A DNA stretch of 64,000 nt from Achromobacter pulmonis. Its GTDB lineage: Bacteria > Pseudomonadota > Gammaproteobacteria > Burkholderiales > Burkholderiaceae_B. The DNA lies in NCBI RefSeq assembly GCF_902859765.1, contig NZ_CADIJV010000020.1, forward strand, positions 1-64,000, given 5' to 3'. Shown piece after piece: positions 19,342-27,042 of the stretch. Position 1 is the first letter of the stretch; every line of letters begins with the position of its first letter. The notes under the pieces were generated by a model. That model had not been told where the DNA came from. It did no database searches and worked only from the letters and a program-made list of their open reading frames with translations. Made by a program: the position numbers and the translations under genes.

Positions 19342-19739
19342 CTCCCGTCCCCTTTGCGTTGGGACGCAATGGCGTCGAGCGCTGAGCCGGCGGCTTCGCG
19401 CCACTCAGGCCCATGTTTCAGGTAATGGCCCAGCAGGAAGTGAATCGTCGCCGCCTGTTCATGCTCGGCCTTTCGCTTGATGTCGTGGCCATCCGCTCGC
19501 AGCAGCGTCGCGATACCGCCGCACATGAAGTTCGGGCGGCCCAGGATTTCGATGAGGTCAGCGTCCAAGGGCGGCAGCGCCGTACCCGGCGCATCGCCAG
19601 GGGCCGCAGCCATGCGGATCGCCGCATTGTTCTTGGCGTTCGCCTCGCCCATCTCCAGGCCTGCGGCGTACATCTCCTGTTCCTTCTCAGTGTTGCCCGT
19701 GGCAGGCGCCGCGCCGGGCTGCGTGTTGGTATTGGTCAT
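19335..19739 (-). CDS. Hypothetical early phage protein
   Basis: 134 residues starting MTNTNTQPGAAP. The N-terminus is low-complexity and polar; the C-terminal half (LDADLIEILGRPNFMCGGIA, HIFLLGHYLKHG-like helices) looks folded. No family is recognised. The start at 19739 was chosen over one at 19793 because the latter overlaps the neighbouring gene. It is 2 bp from the upstream gene stop, consistent with one operon. Confidence 0.7.
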   Translation of the reverse strand: MTNTNTQPGAAPATGNTEKEQEMYAAGLEMGEANAKNNAAIRMAAAPGDAPGTALPPLDADLIEILGRPNFMCGGIATLLRADGHDIKRKAEHEQAATIHFLLGHYLKHGPEWREAAGSALDAIASQRKGDGRC

Positions 19740-19741
19740 GG

Positions 19742-20056
19742 TTAGGCTCCAATGCGAATTGCGGCAACGAGCGCGAATACGTCGTCGGTCCACGAGGGAT
19801 AGGCCGGCTCACCGCCGGCGCTGGTTTCCTGGCCATAGATGGCGCGTGTCTCCTGAGCCAGCCTGGTGAGGCGCGCCGCGGCCGCGTGCAGGGGCGGCGC
19901 CGCGTTCGCGGCGGGTTGGTCTGCCTCCATGCGATCGATCACGTAGAGGAGGGCGCGCAGGTCTTCGCGCAGGACGCGGCAGCTATCGGGTGCTTCGCCA
20001 CGGACCCTGGTCGCGGCGGCGTCGCGCAGGCGCGCGAGGTTGTGGTGGAAGCTCAT
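19742..20056 (-). CDS. Hypothetical early phage protein
   Basis: 104 residues, probably helical (NLARLRDAAATRVRGEAPDS, VLREDLRALLYVIDRMEADQ). Function not recognised. It overlaps the upstream gene by 4 bp (ATGA), showing tight coupling within the leftward operon. Confidence 0.68.
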   Translation of the reverse strand: MSFHHNLARLRDAAATRVRGEAPDSCRVLREDLRALLYVIDRMEADQPAANAAPPLHAAAARLTRLAQETRAIYGQETSAGGEPAYPSWTDDVFALVAAIRIGA

Positions 20057-20418
20057 AGCGGCAGTTCCCTCCAGGTGATGACGTTGCTGGACGCCGGGAT
20101 CAGGTGCGGCTGCGCGGCCGCCGCGCGGGCCGCCGCCGTGCGCATGGCAAGGTCGTACTGCATAGGGCGGCGCGCCACCGGCCGATAAGGCGGCGGGGTT
20201 GCGCCGGCGCGGCTGATATCGAGGAACCGCACCAGGTAGGGCAGGACGGCCGTCGGCGTGGCCGCCGGTACGGGCCAGCCAGTGCGCTCCGCGATCATTT
20301 CGGCCATCTGCAGGACGGTCGTAGTTGCCTTCACCGGGGCACCGAGCTTACGCAGCTGGTCGCCAGCATCGCGGCGCGCAATCTGCATTTCTTCCGAGTG
20401 GTAGCGGGCGGCTTTCAT
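20053..20418 (-). CDS. Hypothetical early phage protein
   Basis: 121 residues from the ATG at 20418, starting MKAARYHSEEMQIARRDAGD. It overlaps the ATPase gene by 4 bp. The segment TTTVLQMAEMIAERTGWPVP could be a small helical DNA-binding region, but no family is recognised. The frame is open further upstream, inside the ATPase gene, but that is a shadow. Confidence 0.68.
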   Translation of the reverse strand: MKAARYHSEEMQIARRDAGDQLRKLGAPVKATTTVLQMAEMIAERTGWPVPAATPTAVLPYLVRFLDISRAGATPPPYRPVARRPMQYDLAMRTAAARAAAAQPHLIPASSNVITWRELPL

Positions 20419-22196
20419 GCGGCCTCCCGGAGCTTGGCGTGGCCGACCTGGCCCTCGTCGATCCAGACGACTGTGAACATATCCGACGGCGCCGCCGGCG
20501 CGGCCTTGAGCGTGCCTAGCACCAGGATGGTGTCCATGCGGTCGTCGGCGGCCAGGGCGTCGACCAGCCCCAGGGCGTCGCCGCGGCCGCCCAGGTCCAG
20601 GCAGTCGAAGCGGTCCAGGATCAGGCAGCGCAGGCCCGAGATCTCCGCCAGCGCGGCACCGATCAGAGCGTCGACGCGCCAGCGCTCGGATTCCGACAGC
20701 AGCCGGTAGGGCCGACCTCCCCAGGTGATACCCATGTCGGCCGCGATCGAGGGAACCCACCACCCAGCCAGGTTGGCCAGATCGGCGAGCTTGGCGTTGA
20801 ATGGCTGCAGGGCTTCGGCGAGGATCTCGCCCGGGATGCCATCGGGCGACAGCGCGTCGGCGATTGCCAGCCAAGCCAGCACGTCGCCGTGATAACGCGT
20901 AGCATTCGCCGTGCGCTCTGCGGCGCTGGTGGCGGCCTGTTTGGCGTTCAGCAGCGCCTGCACGCGGTCGTCGAGCGCCTTGCGCTCGGCGCGCAGCGCG
21001 GTCACCTTCGCGCGGGCCGCTTCGACGTCGGCGGGCTCGATCGCCTCCGGCGCGGAGGCGTCCTGCAACTGGGCCGCCGCTGCTTCCGCTGCGGCAATAT
21101 CGCGGCGGTCGTTCTCGACGCTGCGCGCCATCAGGTCGCGGGCTTCGATGGCCTTGGGCAACGCCGCGGCGGCTTCCGTATCGCCGGCGGCGCCGATTTT
21201 GCCGTACTGGCGCTCATAGGTCGCCAGCACCGACTTTATGTCCAGGCCGATGCCGAAGGCCACGTTCTTGGACGCCTCGGATTTCCAGAGCTGGGAAAGG
21301 CAGAGCGCCAGATCGTGGACCAATCCCACGCGCGGGCCAGCACCGGCCTTGGCCTGCAACGCTTCGACGTGGGCGGCCGCCTTTTCATGCTCGTCCAGGT
21401 CGAACTCCAGTTTTTGGCGCAGCGCGGGCAGCTTCGCGGCTTGCGCTTGCCGCGCCGCGTCCTGATCTCGCGCCGCGGCGAAAGACCTGGCCTTTTGTTC
21501 GAGAGCGCCCAGCGCCTTGGTGTACTGCTCCAGCTTGGCGTCGACCTCTGCCAGCGCCGAGCGTTCGCCCACCAGGGCGGCCTGGTCGAAGGGGGGAACC
21601 TCAGCCGCCCAGCCATCGGCCTTCTGGCTTCCCCATTGCTCGCCCGTGGCGGCCTTCCACGCGCCTTTGGCCTGCGTGGCCTCCTGCTTGGCATGTTCTG
21701 CGCCGGCGGAAAAGCCGGTGCGAAAGATCGGCTTGATCTGCGTTACGAGCGTCGCGTGGCATCCACGGGCCAGCAGGCGGCGTTCAATCTCGTCGGCCTT
21801 CACATTCGTTCCGCTCAAGGCAAACAGCAGGGTGCGGCGCTCATCCGGCTTGGCCGCGGCGAACCGGTCGGGCGCCAGGACGTATGGCAGTGCCGGCGAC
21901 GGCGGCACCAGCACCTCGCCCGACTGCGTGCCCTTCGGGAGGCTGATGCCGACGGCGCCGTTGTCTAGGTCCAGCGCGACGGCGCCGGCCTTTGCGCCTT
22001 CCGTGACCAGCGCGCCGAACTCCTTCTTCAGGCCGATTCGTTCGGGCGTGCCCAGCAGCGCGAGGCGCACGGCCTCGGCGATACTGGACTTTCCGGCGCC
22101 GTTCGGGCCGGCGATCAGAGCGACAGGCGTGCGCATGTCGAGATCGACGGCGCGGGCGCCCTGAAAGTTCTCGATGTTGATGTGGGCGATGCGCAT
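20415..22196 (-). CDS. SMC/RecF-like ATPase of the phage recombination operon
   Basis: 593 residues. The N-terminus MRIAHINIENFQGARAVDLD and Walker A GPNGAGKSS (residues 30-38) are typical of Rad50/SbcC/RecF-type ATPases. The middle (about 190-440) is Ala/Glu/Gln-rich and probably coiled coil. The C-terminus has a degenerate ABC half with CLILDRFDCLDLGGRGDALG (Walker B-like ILDRFD, lacking the usual DE pair). It lies with a RecT-like annealase and a RecB-like nuclease, so it probably takes part in phage DNA recombination or end processing, as an SbcC/RecF-like partner. Confidence 0.82.
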   Translation of the reverse strand: MRIAHINIENFQGARAVDLDMRTPVALIAGPNGAGKSSIAEAVRLALLGTPERIGLKKEFGALVTEGAKAGAVALDLDNGAVGISLPKGTQSGEVLVPPSPALPYVLAPDRFAAAKPDERRTLLFALSGTNVKADEIERRLLARGCHATLVTQIKPIFRTGFSAGAEHAKQEATQAKGAWKAATGEQWGSQKADGWAAEVPPFDQAALVGERSALAEVDAKLEQYTKALGALEQKARSFAAARDQDAARQAQAAKLPALRQKLEFDLDEHEKAAAHVEALQAKAGAGPRVGLVHDLALCLSQLWKSEASKNVAFGIGLDIKSVLATYERQYGKIGAAGDTEAAAALPKAIEARDLMARSVENDRRDIAAAEAAAAQLQDASAPEAIEPADVEAARAKVTALRAERKALDDRVQALLNAKQAATSAAERTANATRYHGDVLAWLAIADALSPDGIPGEILAEALQPFNAKLADLANLAGWWVPSIAADMGITWGGRPYRLLSESERWRVDALIGAALAEISGLRCLILDRFDCLDLGGRGDALGLVDALAADDRMDTILVLGTLKAAPAAPSDMFTVVWIDEGQVGHAKLREAA

Positions 22197-22199
22197 GGC

Positions 22200-22886
22200 T
22201 CATTCCTCCGCTTGGGGGTCTTGCTCTTCATGCCATTGCTTCCAGCCCTTCACCCACTGGATGCAAAGCTGACCGTCCATGACGGGGCAATCGGACTCGG
22301 GTTGGCCCTGGGCTGCGGCGTTGTAGCCGTCCACGCGCGCCTGCTCCAACTGCCCGTCGGTGGGGCCGGACGGCGCCGCCGGCGGCGGCAGCTCGCGGAA
22401 CTCGGCGTCGACGATGTTCGACCTGTCGTCGTCCATGCCGTCGCCGTCCTCGTCGGTGTATTCCTTGCCCAGGTTCATGGCGCGCTGATCGGCTTCGCCG
22501 CGCACCTGGTCCATGCCGCCGGTGTGGGGTTGCGAATCGGCGACGACGATCAGGACGGCCTTGCCCTGCGAGTCATAGAGGTCGTGGAGCGATTCAGCAC
22601 CGCGGCCGATCTTGATGACGACCTTGGCGCCGTCCTTGATCGTGACCTGGTCAAGGTCGCCTTGCACCACGGTGCGGCCTTCGCTTGCGATCAGGTGCAC
22701 GGCCATTTTGATGTTGGCGTCCACGCGGTCGCGCAGGCGATCGATGATGTCGTCTTGCTTGGATTGGGAGAGCTTCACCCAGGGCTGCGGCAACAGCTTC
22801 AGTTCCGCCACCAAGGCCGACAGCAGGTCGCGGCCGATAGTGTTGGCGGTCATCTCGCGGGGGTCGAAGTGTTCACGGGCGTTCAT
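22200..22886 (-). CDS. Phage protein with C-terminal RMF-like domain
   Basis: 228 residues. The first 110 residues (MTANTIGRDLLSALVAELKL, then VNVKMAVHLIASEGRTVVQG-like beta segments) are unrecognised; a Gly/Asp-rich linker follows. Residues about 180-222 contain GYNAAAQGQPESDCP and IQWVKGWKQWHEEQ, a pattern of Gly-Tyr, then Cys-Pro, then Trp-x-x-Gly-Trp shared with ribosome modulation factor and CrpP-like small proteins. It is 3 bp upstream of the ATPase gene. Whether it acts on ribosomes is inference. Confidence 0.7.
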   Translation of the reverse strand: MNAREHFDPREMTANTIGRDLLSALVAELKLLPQPWVKLSQSKQDDIIDRLRDRVDANIKMAVHLIASEGRTVVQGDLDQVTIKDGAKVVIKIGRGAESLHDLYDSQGKAVLIVVADSQPHTGGMDQVRGEADQRAMNLGKEYTDEDGDGMDDDRSNIVDAEFRELPPPAAPSGPTDGQLEQARVDGYNAAAQGQPESDCPVMDGQLCIQWVKGWKQWHEEQDPQAEE

Positions 22887-22943
22887 ATGCGTTTCCTTGT
22901 CGGTGCGTGATCGCCCGCCACCGGCGGGCGGGTGGCGGCTGGA

Positions 22944-24146
22944 TTACTCGGGGGCCTGCATCCTGCGGCGCTGCGCGGGGGCGCCGGCCGCCTGCTGGCC
23001 TCCGCTGGAGGCGCCGCGCTGGGCGGCGGCGGTCATGGATAGGCGGCGCGATTGATACAGTTGATGCAGCCGTGCGCGCTCGCCCAGGTCGTCGATTCCA
23101 TCGATCGAATCGCTGGCCAGGTCGAGGACGTCGATGGATTTCGCGTTCTGGATCTGATGCTCGACCTTGGCCGGGTCCAGGCCGGCATCGACGCCCTGCT
23201 GGTCGGCCTGCTGCGTCTGGGAAGCAGGGGCGGCCGTTGCCGCGCTCTGCGTCGGGTGCACGGCCTCGCCTTGTGCCTTAGTGGGGGCGGTGTTGGTGGT
23301 TGCGGCAGGCTCGCGCGCTTCCAGGTCCGTCGCATTGGCCTGCGTAGCCGCGGGCTGACGCTGTGCGGGCTGGTTGGCTTGGCGCAGCTCGTCCACGTTG
23401 ACGCTGATGGTGCCGTCGGGCGCGGTGGTAGCCTCGATGATGTCCTGGGCTTCCTCGACGGTCTGCAGGCCCATCAGCAACTCGGGCGCGTAGAGCTTGC
23501 CGAAGAAGCTGGCGGTCCGGTACCGCAGCATGACCTCGTCCATGGTCTGCCACTTGCTGCCGTTCTTCGTGTACCAACCTTCGAGGACGGCCATCTCGAT
23601 CGACACGGCCGGCGACTCGATCACCTCGCCGGTTTCCTTCTCGATCGCCCAGGCCACGCATACCTTGTCATTGATCTTGACCTTCTCGACCTTGGTGTGC
23701 CGCTGGTTGTTCTCCCAATAGGTCGACTTGTATTCGACCTCGCGCTCACCGCGGCTCTCGATGCGGAAACGGAGGGGCGAGAAGCGGCCGCAGCCGTTGA
23801 TCGCGGCAATGATCCACTGCGAGGACCAGGACGGCCGGCCCTCGACGATGTAGAGGTTCTGCATCACCATCAGCGGATCGGCGCCCATGCGCTGCGCCAT
23901 GTTCAGTGCGACGACCGAGTTAGCCAGCGCATTCGGGTTCTCGCGGCTTTCCTTGACGTTGCCGTAGCGGTCCACCTTCTCGATGGTCTGGCGATAGGCG
24001 ACAGGGACCAGCGTGCTGCTGGAAAGCAGACGGGCGGCGCGCTGCATCAGTTCGAAGCCCTGCAGGCTGTCAAAGCCGGGCGCCACAACGGGCATTTGCG
24101 GTTCCGGCGCCGCGCGCAGGCTTTGTACGGTGGTTTGCTCGGACAT
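22944..24146 (-). CDS. RecT-family single-strand annealing protein
   Basis: 400 residues from the ATG at 24146. The core (about 40-270) has RecT features: GFDSLQGFELMQRAARLL, NSVVALNMAQRMGADPLMVM, QNLYIVEGRPSWSSQW and the strongly typical MLRYRTASFFGKLYAPELLM. The last third is a low-complexity Gln/Ala linker and a short helical tail. RecT anneals complementary single strands during phage recombination, usually with an exonuclease; here the nearby RecB/Cas4-like nuclease is the candidate partner. The start has GGGAAACTGAC upstream. Confidence 0.88.
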   Translation of the reverse strand: MSEQTTVQSLRAAPEPQMPVVAPGFDSLQGFELMQRAARLLSSSTLVPVAYRQTIEKVDRYGNVKESRENPNALANSVVALNMAQRMGADPLMVMQNLYIVEGRPSWSSQWIIAAINGCGRFSPLRFRIESRGEREVEYKSTYWENNQRHTKVEKVKINDKVCVAWAIEKETGEVIESPAVSIEMAVLEGWYTKNGSKWQTMDEVMLRYRTASFFGKLYAPELLMGLQTVEEAQDIIEATTAPDGTISVNVDELRQANQPAQRQPAATQANATDLEAREPAATTNTAPTKAQGEAVHPTQSAATAAPASQTQQADQQGVDAGLDPAKVEHQIQNAKSIDVLDLASDSIDGIDDLGERARLHQLYQSRRLSMTAAAQRGASSGGQQAAGAPAQRRRMQAPE

Positions 24147-24148
24147 TG

Positions 24149-24367
24149 TCAGTTTCCCTTCTGCTGGTTGCGATAGGCGTGGTATTCGGCGGCGGTTGCC
24201 ATGCCGACGATCTGGCGCTCCGCGGGCTTGGCGTCTTTGTCGTACTGCTTGACCTGGCTGACCAGAAACGAGGCCGGGTCCCAAGCCAGGTGCTGGGTGA
24301 TGACCGTTTTGCCGGCCTGGTCGGTGCGCCGGACGTACACGTCGCGGCTGACGGGGTGAAGGGACAT
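24149..24367 (-). CDS. Small hypothetical protein between nuclease and annealase
   Basis: 72 residues (MSLHPVSRDVYVRRTDQAGK...), basic and polar, with no recognised domain. It is packed 2-3 bp from both neighbours, so it belongs to the recombination operon. Confidence 0.65.
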   Translation of the reverse strand: MSLHPVSRDVYVRRTDQAGKTVITQHLAWDPASFLVSQVKQYDKDAKPAERQIVGMATAAEYHAYRNQQKGN

Positions 24368-24370
24368 GGT

Positions 24371-25171
24371 TCAGCCTTTGAATTTGCAGGTGGGATGGCG
24401 CGGGCAGTACTTGCCCGAGCAGAGGACCGACTTGGGATTGGCGTAGAAACTGCCGCTGTGGATCAGCCGCGAGGCGTGCTGGAGCAGGCCGGGGCTGTCC
24501 TCGGTCCCGACAAGCGCCGCGCGCGCGCCAGAAATCTCTCCGCTTCCGACGCGCTGCGCAGCGGCGGTCTTGCCGGTTTGCAGGCCGATGATCTGCGCCG
24601 GGGCGGTGATCTGTTCGCCGATCGCGTGTTGGGCGAGGATCTCGTAAACGCCCATCTGTGGGCCGTGGCCGGCGGTGGCGACGGTGCCATCGGCGCTGAC
24701 GGCGCGCGCCCCGCTTTTCAGGTCCGTGATGCCCAGTTCGCCGGTGGCTACGCGCCGGATGCGGTCGGTGGTGCCCGTCAGCGCGATGCCCAGGTCAGTG
24801 ATTTCCATCCGCTCGCACTTGAGTTCCACGGCGACGTAGTCCTGATACGGCGCGATCTGAGCGCAGTAGCGCGTGTGCAGCGCCAGGCCGATGCGCTCGG
24901 CGTCGTTCGGGCTCGCCTCGTCCCACTCGACTTCTTCGTCGGTGTCGTGCAGCGCCTTGACGAATTCGCCGGCGGCGTCGTCGGAGGTGATGGGATTGCC
25001 GTCGAGCCGGGCTTGGTCGAAGGCGGCCGTGCCAGCGTGGATGGCGGTGCCGAGGCGAGCGGCGCCGGACGAGGGCATCCGCATGCCCAGCAGGTGCTTG
25101 GCTTCCCAGCGCGCGGGGCAGTCAAAAAGCTCCGCCATGCTGGAGGCCCGGATCGAGATGATTCGTTGCAT
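24371..25171 (-). CDS. RecB/Cas4-like PD-(D/E)XK nuclease, probable Fe-S protein
   Basis: 266 residues. Asp136 (GTTDRIRR) and Asp150-x-Lys152 (ITDLKSG) form the nuclease core, with a following Gln (HGPQMGVYEIL) as in the RecB QxxxY motif. Cys18 and three C-terminal cysteines (251, 256, 262 in CSGKYCPRHPTC) are placed like the Fe-S clamp of Cas4/AddB-type nucleases. It probably degrades DNA ends to give single strands for the RecT-like protein. Confidence 0.85.
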   Translation of the reverse strand: MQRIISIRASSMAELFDCPARWEAKHLLGMRMPSSGAARLGTAIHAGTAAFDQARLDGNPITSDDAAGEFVKALHDTDEEVEWDEASPNDAERIGLALHTRYCAQIAPYQDYVAVELKCERMEITDLGIALTGTTDRIRRVATGELGITDLKSGARAVSADGTVATAGHGPQMGVYEILAQHAIGEQITAPAQIIGLQTGKTAAAQRVGSGEISGARAALVGTEDSPGLLQHASRLIHSGSFYANPKSVLCSGKYCPRHPTCKFKG

Positions 25172-25187
25172 GGTTGTGACTCCAGGG

Positions 25188-25385
25188 TCAGAAGGTGGCG
25201 CGGTCCGCGGAGGCGGAGCGTGCGGAATGGGGGGCGGCGTGCGCGTCGAGGGAGGGACCTAGCGCGCCGGTAAAGGCGACCAGGAACAACACGCCGCCGG
25301 CGACGAAGGCGGCATAGGCCGCGGCGTCCAGGTCGCGGCCGGTGCGGCGCGCGCGGCGCCAGACGACGCGAAGGCGGCGGATCAT
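25188..25385 (-). CDS. Small one-helix membrane protein
   Basis: 65 residues: a very basic start (MIRRLRVVWRRARRTGRD), a hydrophobic segment (YAAFVAGGVLFLVAFTGAL, residues about 24-42) and a polar tail. Its ATG overlaps the stop of the upstream gene by 4 bp. Probably an inner-membrane peptide of unknown role. Confidence 0.6.
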   Translation of the reverse strand: MIRRLRVVWRRARRTGRDLDAAAYAAFVAGGVLFLVAFTGALGPSLDAHAAPHSARSASADRATF

Positions 25386-25666
25386 GCTTCCCTCGCGTAG
25401 TCGGTGTCCGGCACGATCACGACGTCGCCGTGGATGGGACGCGGCTCGCCGCGCGCCGCCTGGTAGAGGTGGGACGCCGCGGCGTTGACAGGCAGGCCCT
25501 TGGCGTCGGCCGATTGGTCGATGAGCATGGCGTGCTGGCGCTGGCCGAGGCTGACGATTTCGAGGGCGTCGGCGCCGATCAATTGGCGGACATCGGTGAG
25601 CGCGTGCGGGCCGTGCAATTCGGTGTCCGTGCCGTCGGCGCGGACCAACTTGCGGGTGGGCTTCAT
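25382..25666 (-). CDS. Hypothetical protein (DUF3846-like)
   Basis: 94 residues (ADGTDTELHGPHALTDVRQL, IGADALEIVSLGQ, GLPVNAAASHLYQAAR, GDVVIVPDT). The pattern resembles DUF3846 proteins found in phages and plasmids: a short beta-rich protein ending in a VIV strand. Function unknown. The ATG at 25666 overlaps the next upstream gene by 4 bp. Confidence 0.65.
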   Translation of the reverse strand: MKPTRKLVRADGTDTELHGPHALTDVRQLIGADALEIVSLGQRQHAMLIDQSADAKGLPVNAAASHLYQAARGEPRPIHGDVVIVPDTDYAREA

Positions 25667-25869
25667 TGGCGGGGCTCCAGGGGCAGGCGCTGCCCGGCGC
25701 GAATCTGGCGGCTTGGCAGGCAGGAGAAGGTCGTGGCCGAAGGCGGGAAGATGGCGCGCACGCGCTTGCATTCGGCGGCAGTGTCGAACCGTTCGATGCG
25801 CATGACGGGCGGGCGGTCGTAGCTGGCCGGCAGGAACGCAAAGAGGATCCAGATGGTGGCGGCGGTCAT
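25663..25869 (-). CDS. Small protein with N-terminal hydrophobic segment
   Basis: 68 residues. MTAATIWILFAFLPAS is a signal-like or membrane segment; the rest has two cysteines (ECKRV, FSCLPS). It overlaps both neighbours by 4 bp. Function unknown. Confidence 0.6.
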   Translation of the reverse strand: MTAATIWILFAFLPASYDRPPVMRIERFDTAAECKRVRAIFPPSATTFSCLPSRQIRAGQRLPLEPRQ

Positions 25870-26366
25870 GCTCGGGCCTCGCGTGCGAGGCGGCAGACTT
25901 CGGCGGCGCGGAAAGCCTGCTGCTCAGTGAACATGGCGAAATGGCAGATGGACGGGGAGATGCCCAGCGCACGCGCAAGCCATGCGTAGGCCTCGTTGCG
26001 CTTGCCCGCAAATCGCTGCTGGACGAGCGCCTGGAATACGCCCTTGGCGTCTTTGCGCGCCTTGATCGTTCCCCGGTCGGCCATTACGCCGAGCGGCAGA
26101 TCGGTGTCGGGGTGCAGACCGACGTAGGCCTGGCACTGGGTGCACCTGTAGACATAGGGCCAGTCGCCGAACGAGTGGCCGTTGTAGACGTCGCGGTTGT
26201 TGGTGAGCTTCACAGGGCCGCCGCAGCAGTGGCACGACGTGGGCGGCGCGATGCGATCGCGCACCCGCGCCAGGGCGCGGCGCGACACATGGGGTAGAGG
26301 GGCGGGCGCCTGCAGCTTCGTCTTGCTCCGGCTGCGAGGGTCGACGCCATAGACTTGGATCGTCAT
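25866..26366 (-). CDS. Zinc-finger-containing phage protein (DUF3268-like)
   Basis: 166 residues. Two cysteine pairs, CHCCGG and RCTQCQAYVGLHP, with DVYNGHSFGDWPYVYRC between them, match the zinc-finger domain of DUF3268 proteins. The rest (KARKDAKGVFQALVQQRF, RNEAYAWLARALGIS) is helical, with a further segment ICHFAMFTEQQAFRA. Such genes are common in early operons of proteobacterial prophages; the molecular role is unknown. Confidence 0.8.
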   Translation of the reverse strand: MTIQVYGVDPRSRSKTKLQAPAPLPHVSRRALARVRDRIAPPTSCHCCGGPVKLTNNRDVYNGHSFGDWPYVYRCTQCQAYVGLHPDTDLPLGVMADRGTIKARKDAKGVFQALVQQRFAGKRNEAYAWLARALGISPSICHFAMFTEQQAFRAAEVCRLAREARA

Positions 26367-26476
26367 GCGGTGGGGCTCCAGGGGTCAGTGCGGCGCAGGT
26401 GCGCCGCGATCAGATCGATGCACCGCGCCAGCGCGTACACGCCTGCAGCGAGCAGCAGGATGTCGCCGGCGCTCAT
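26363..26476 (-). CDS. Tiny membrane peptide
   Basis: 37 residues starting MSAGDILLLAAGVYALARCI, one hydrophobic helix and a polar tail. It overlaps the zinc-finger gene by 4 bp and the next upstream ORF by 4 bp, a coupling pattern that favours real translation despite its size. Confidence 0.5.
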   Translation of the reverse strand: MSAGDILLLAAGVYALARCIDLIAAHLRRTDPWSPTA

Positions 26477-26559
26477 TTGCTGGCCGGCCGGCGCGCCGCG
26501 GAGATCGCGTCGCGGATTTCGAAGTAAAGGGCGAGGGCACCCACGACCAGGAAGCCCAT
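26473..26559 (-). CDS. Tiny membrane peptide
   Basis: 28 residues (MGFLVVGALALYFEIRDAIS...), a single hydrophobic helix followed by a basic tail. The start overlaps the stop of the 117-residue upstream gene and the stop overlaps the next start (ATGA), so it lies in an unbroken chain of coupled ORFs. Confidence 0.45.
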   Translation of the reverse strand: MGFLVVGALALYFEIRDAISAARRPASK

Positions 26560-26912
26560 CAGATGACCTCCTGGCCTTCGTTGAAAGCCTTGACGAGCAA
26601 CGCGCGGGCGCTACCCACCAAGGCCTGGCGCAGCTCGGCCTGGGCGCGGCGGGCAGCGGTGGGCGCCGGCGCGGACGACAGCGCGGGCAGGGCCAACAGG
26701 CACAGCGCGTCGTGGCCGCCGTCCGTGACCATGTCGGCCCACCATTCGCGGTCTTTGCCGAAGGCGGCATCGTCCGCGCCTGAGAACAGGTCGTGCAGGC
26801 GATCGAGGATCTGGGTGTCCGTCAGCGTCGGGAAGCGCAGCGCCGCCTCGCGGCGAAAGGTGCCGTGGGGTGCGGTGCGCGCCGGGTCGTCTAGCATTTG
26901 ATGAAGTGACAT
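26559..26912 (-). CDS. First gene of the leftward early operon, hypothetical
   Basis: 117 residues from the ATG at 26912, with AGAGAGG 6 bases upstream; an in-frame ATG at 26930 would lie inside the operator region. The sequence (LHQMLDDPARTAPHGTFRRE, TDTQILDRLHDLFSGADDAA, DREWWADMVTDGGHDALC) is helical and acidic. No family is recognised. It is the first ORF after the leftward promoter and operators, the place of an early regulator or anti-host gene in lambdoid phages. Confidence 0.7.
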   Translation of the reverse strand: MSLHQMLDDPARTAPHGTFRREAALRFPTLTDTQILDRLHDLFSGADDAAFGKDREWWADMVTDGGHDALCLLALPALSSAPAPTAARRAQAELRQALVGSARALLVKAFNEGQEVI

Positions 26913-26923
26913 ACGATGCCTCT

Positions 26924-26984
26924 CTAGCAATGTAGTGCTAGATTATAGGCATCAAAATGCTAGTGTCAAGCATTGAAATGCTAG
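26924..26984. promoter_or_regulatory. Left operator cluster (three 18-bp sites)
   Basis: Sites of the form CTAGCA-N6-TGCTAG: 26924-26941 (perfect arms), 26946-26963 (one good arm, one degenerate) and 26967-26984 (CAAGCA arm). Centre spacing is 22 and 21 bp, so all lie on one face of the helix. They straddle the -35, -10 and start of the leftward promoter, as OL does in lambda. Confidence 0.85.
26942..26969 (-). promoter_or_regulatory. Leftward early promoter (PL-like), perfect consensus
   Basis: On the minus strand TTGACA (26969-26964) and TATAAT (26947-26942) are separated by 16 bp, both hexamers exact. It drives the operon from 26912 leftward. Three repressor-site copies overlap or flank it, so it should be shut off in the lysogen. 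Confidence 0.88.
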
Positions 26985-26994
26985 ATTGTGGGCG

Positions 26995-27018
26995 AAAAAA
27001 AGCCGCCCGACGGCGGCT
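26995..27018 (-). terminator. Terminator of the secreted-protein gene
   Basis: On the minus strand, AGCCGCC / GGCGGCT stem with a GTCG loop followed by seven T. It lies 25 bp after the stop of the secreted-protein gene and just before the leftward promoter, so it isolates the two units. Confidence 0.8.
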
Positions 27019-27042
27019 AGTGTTGGGCGCGGCTGACGCGGC

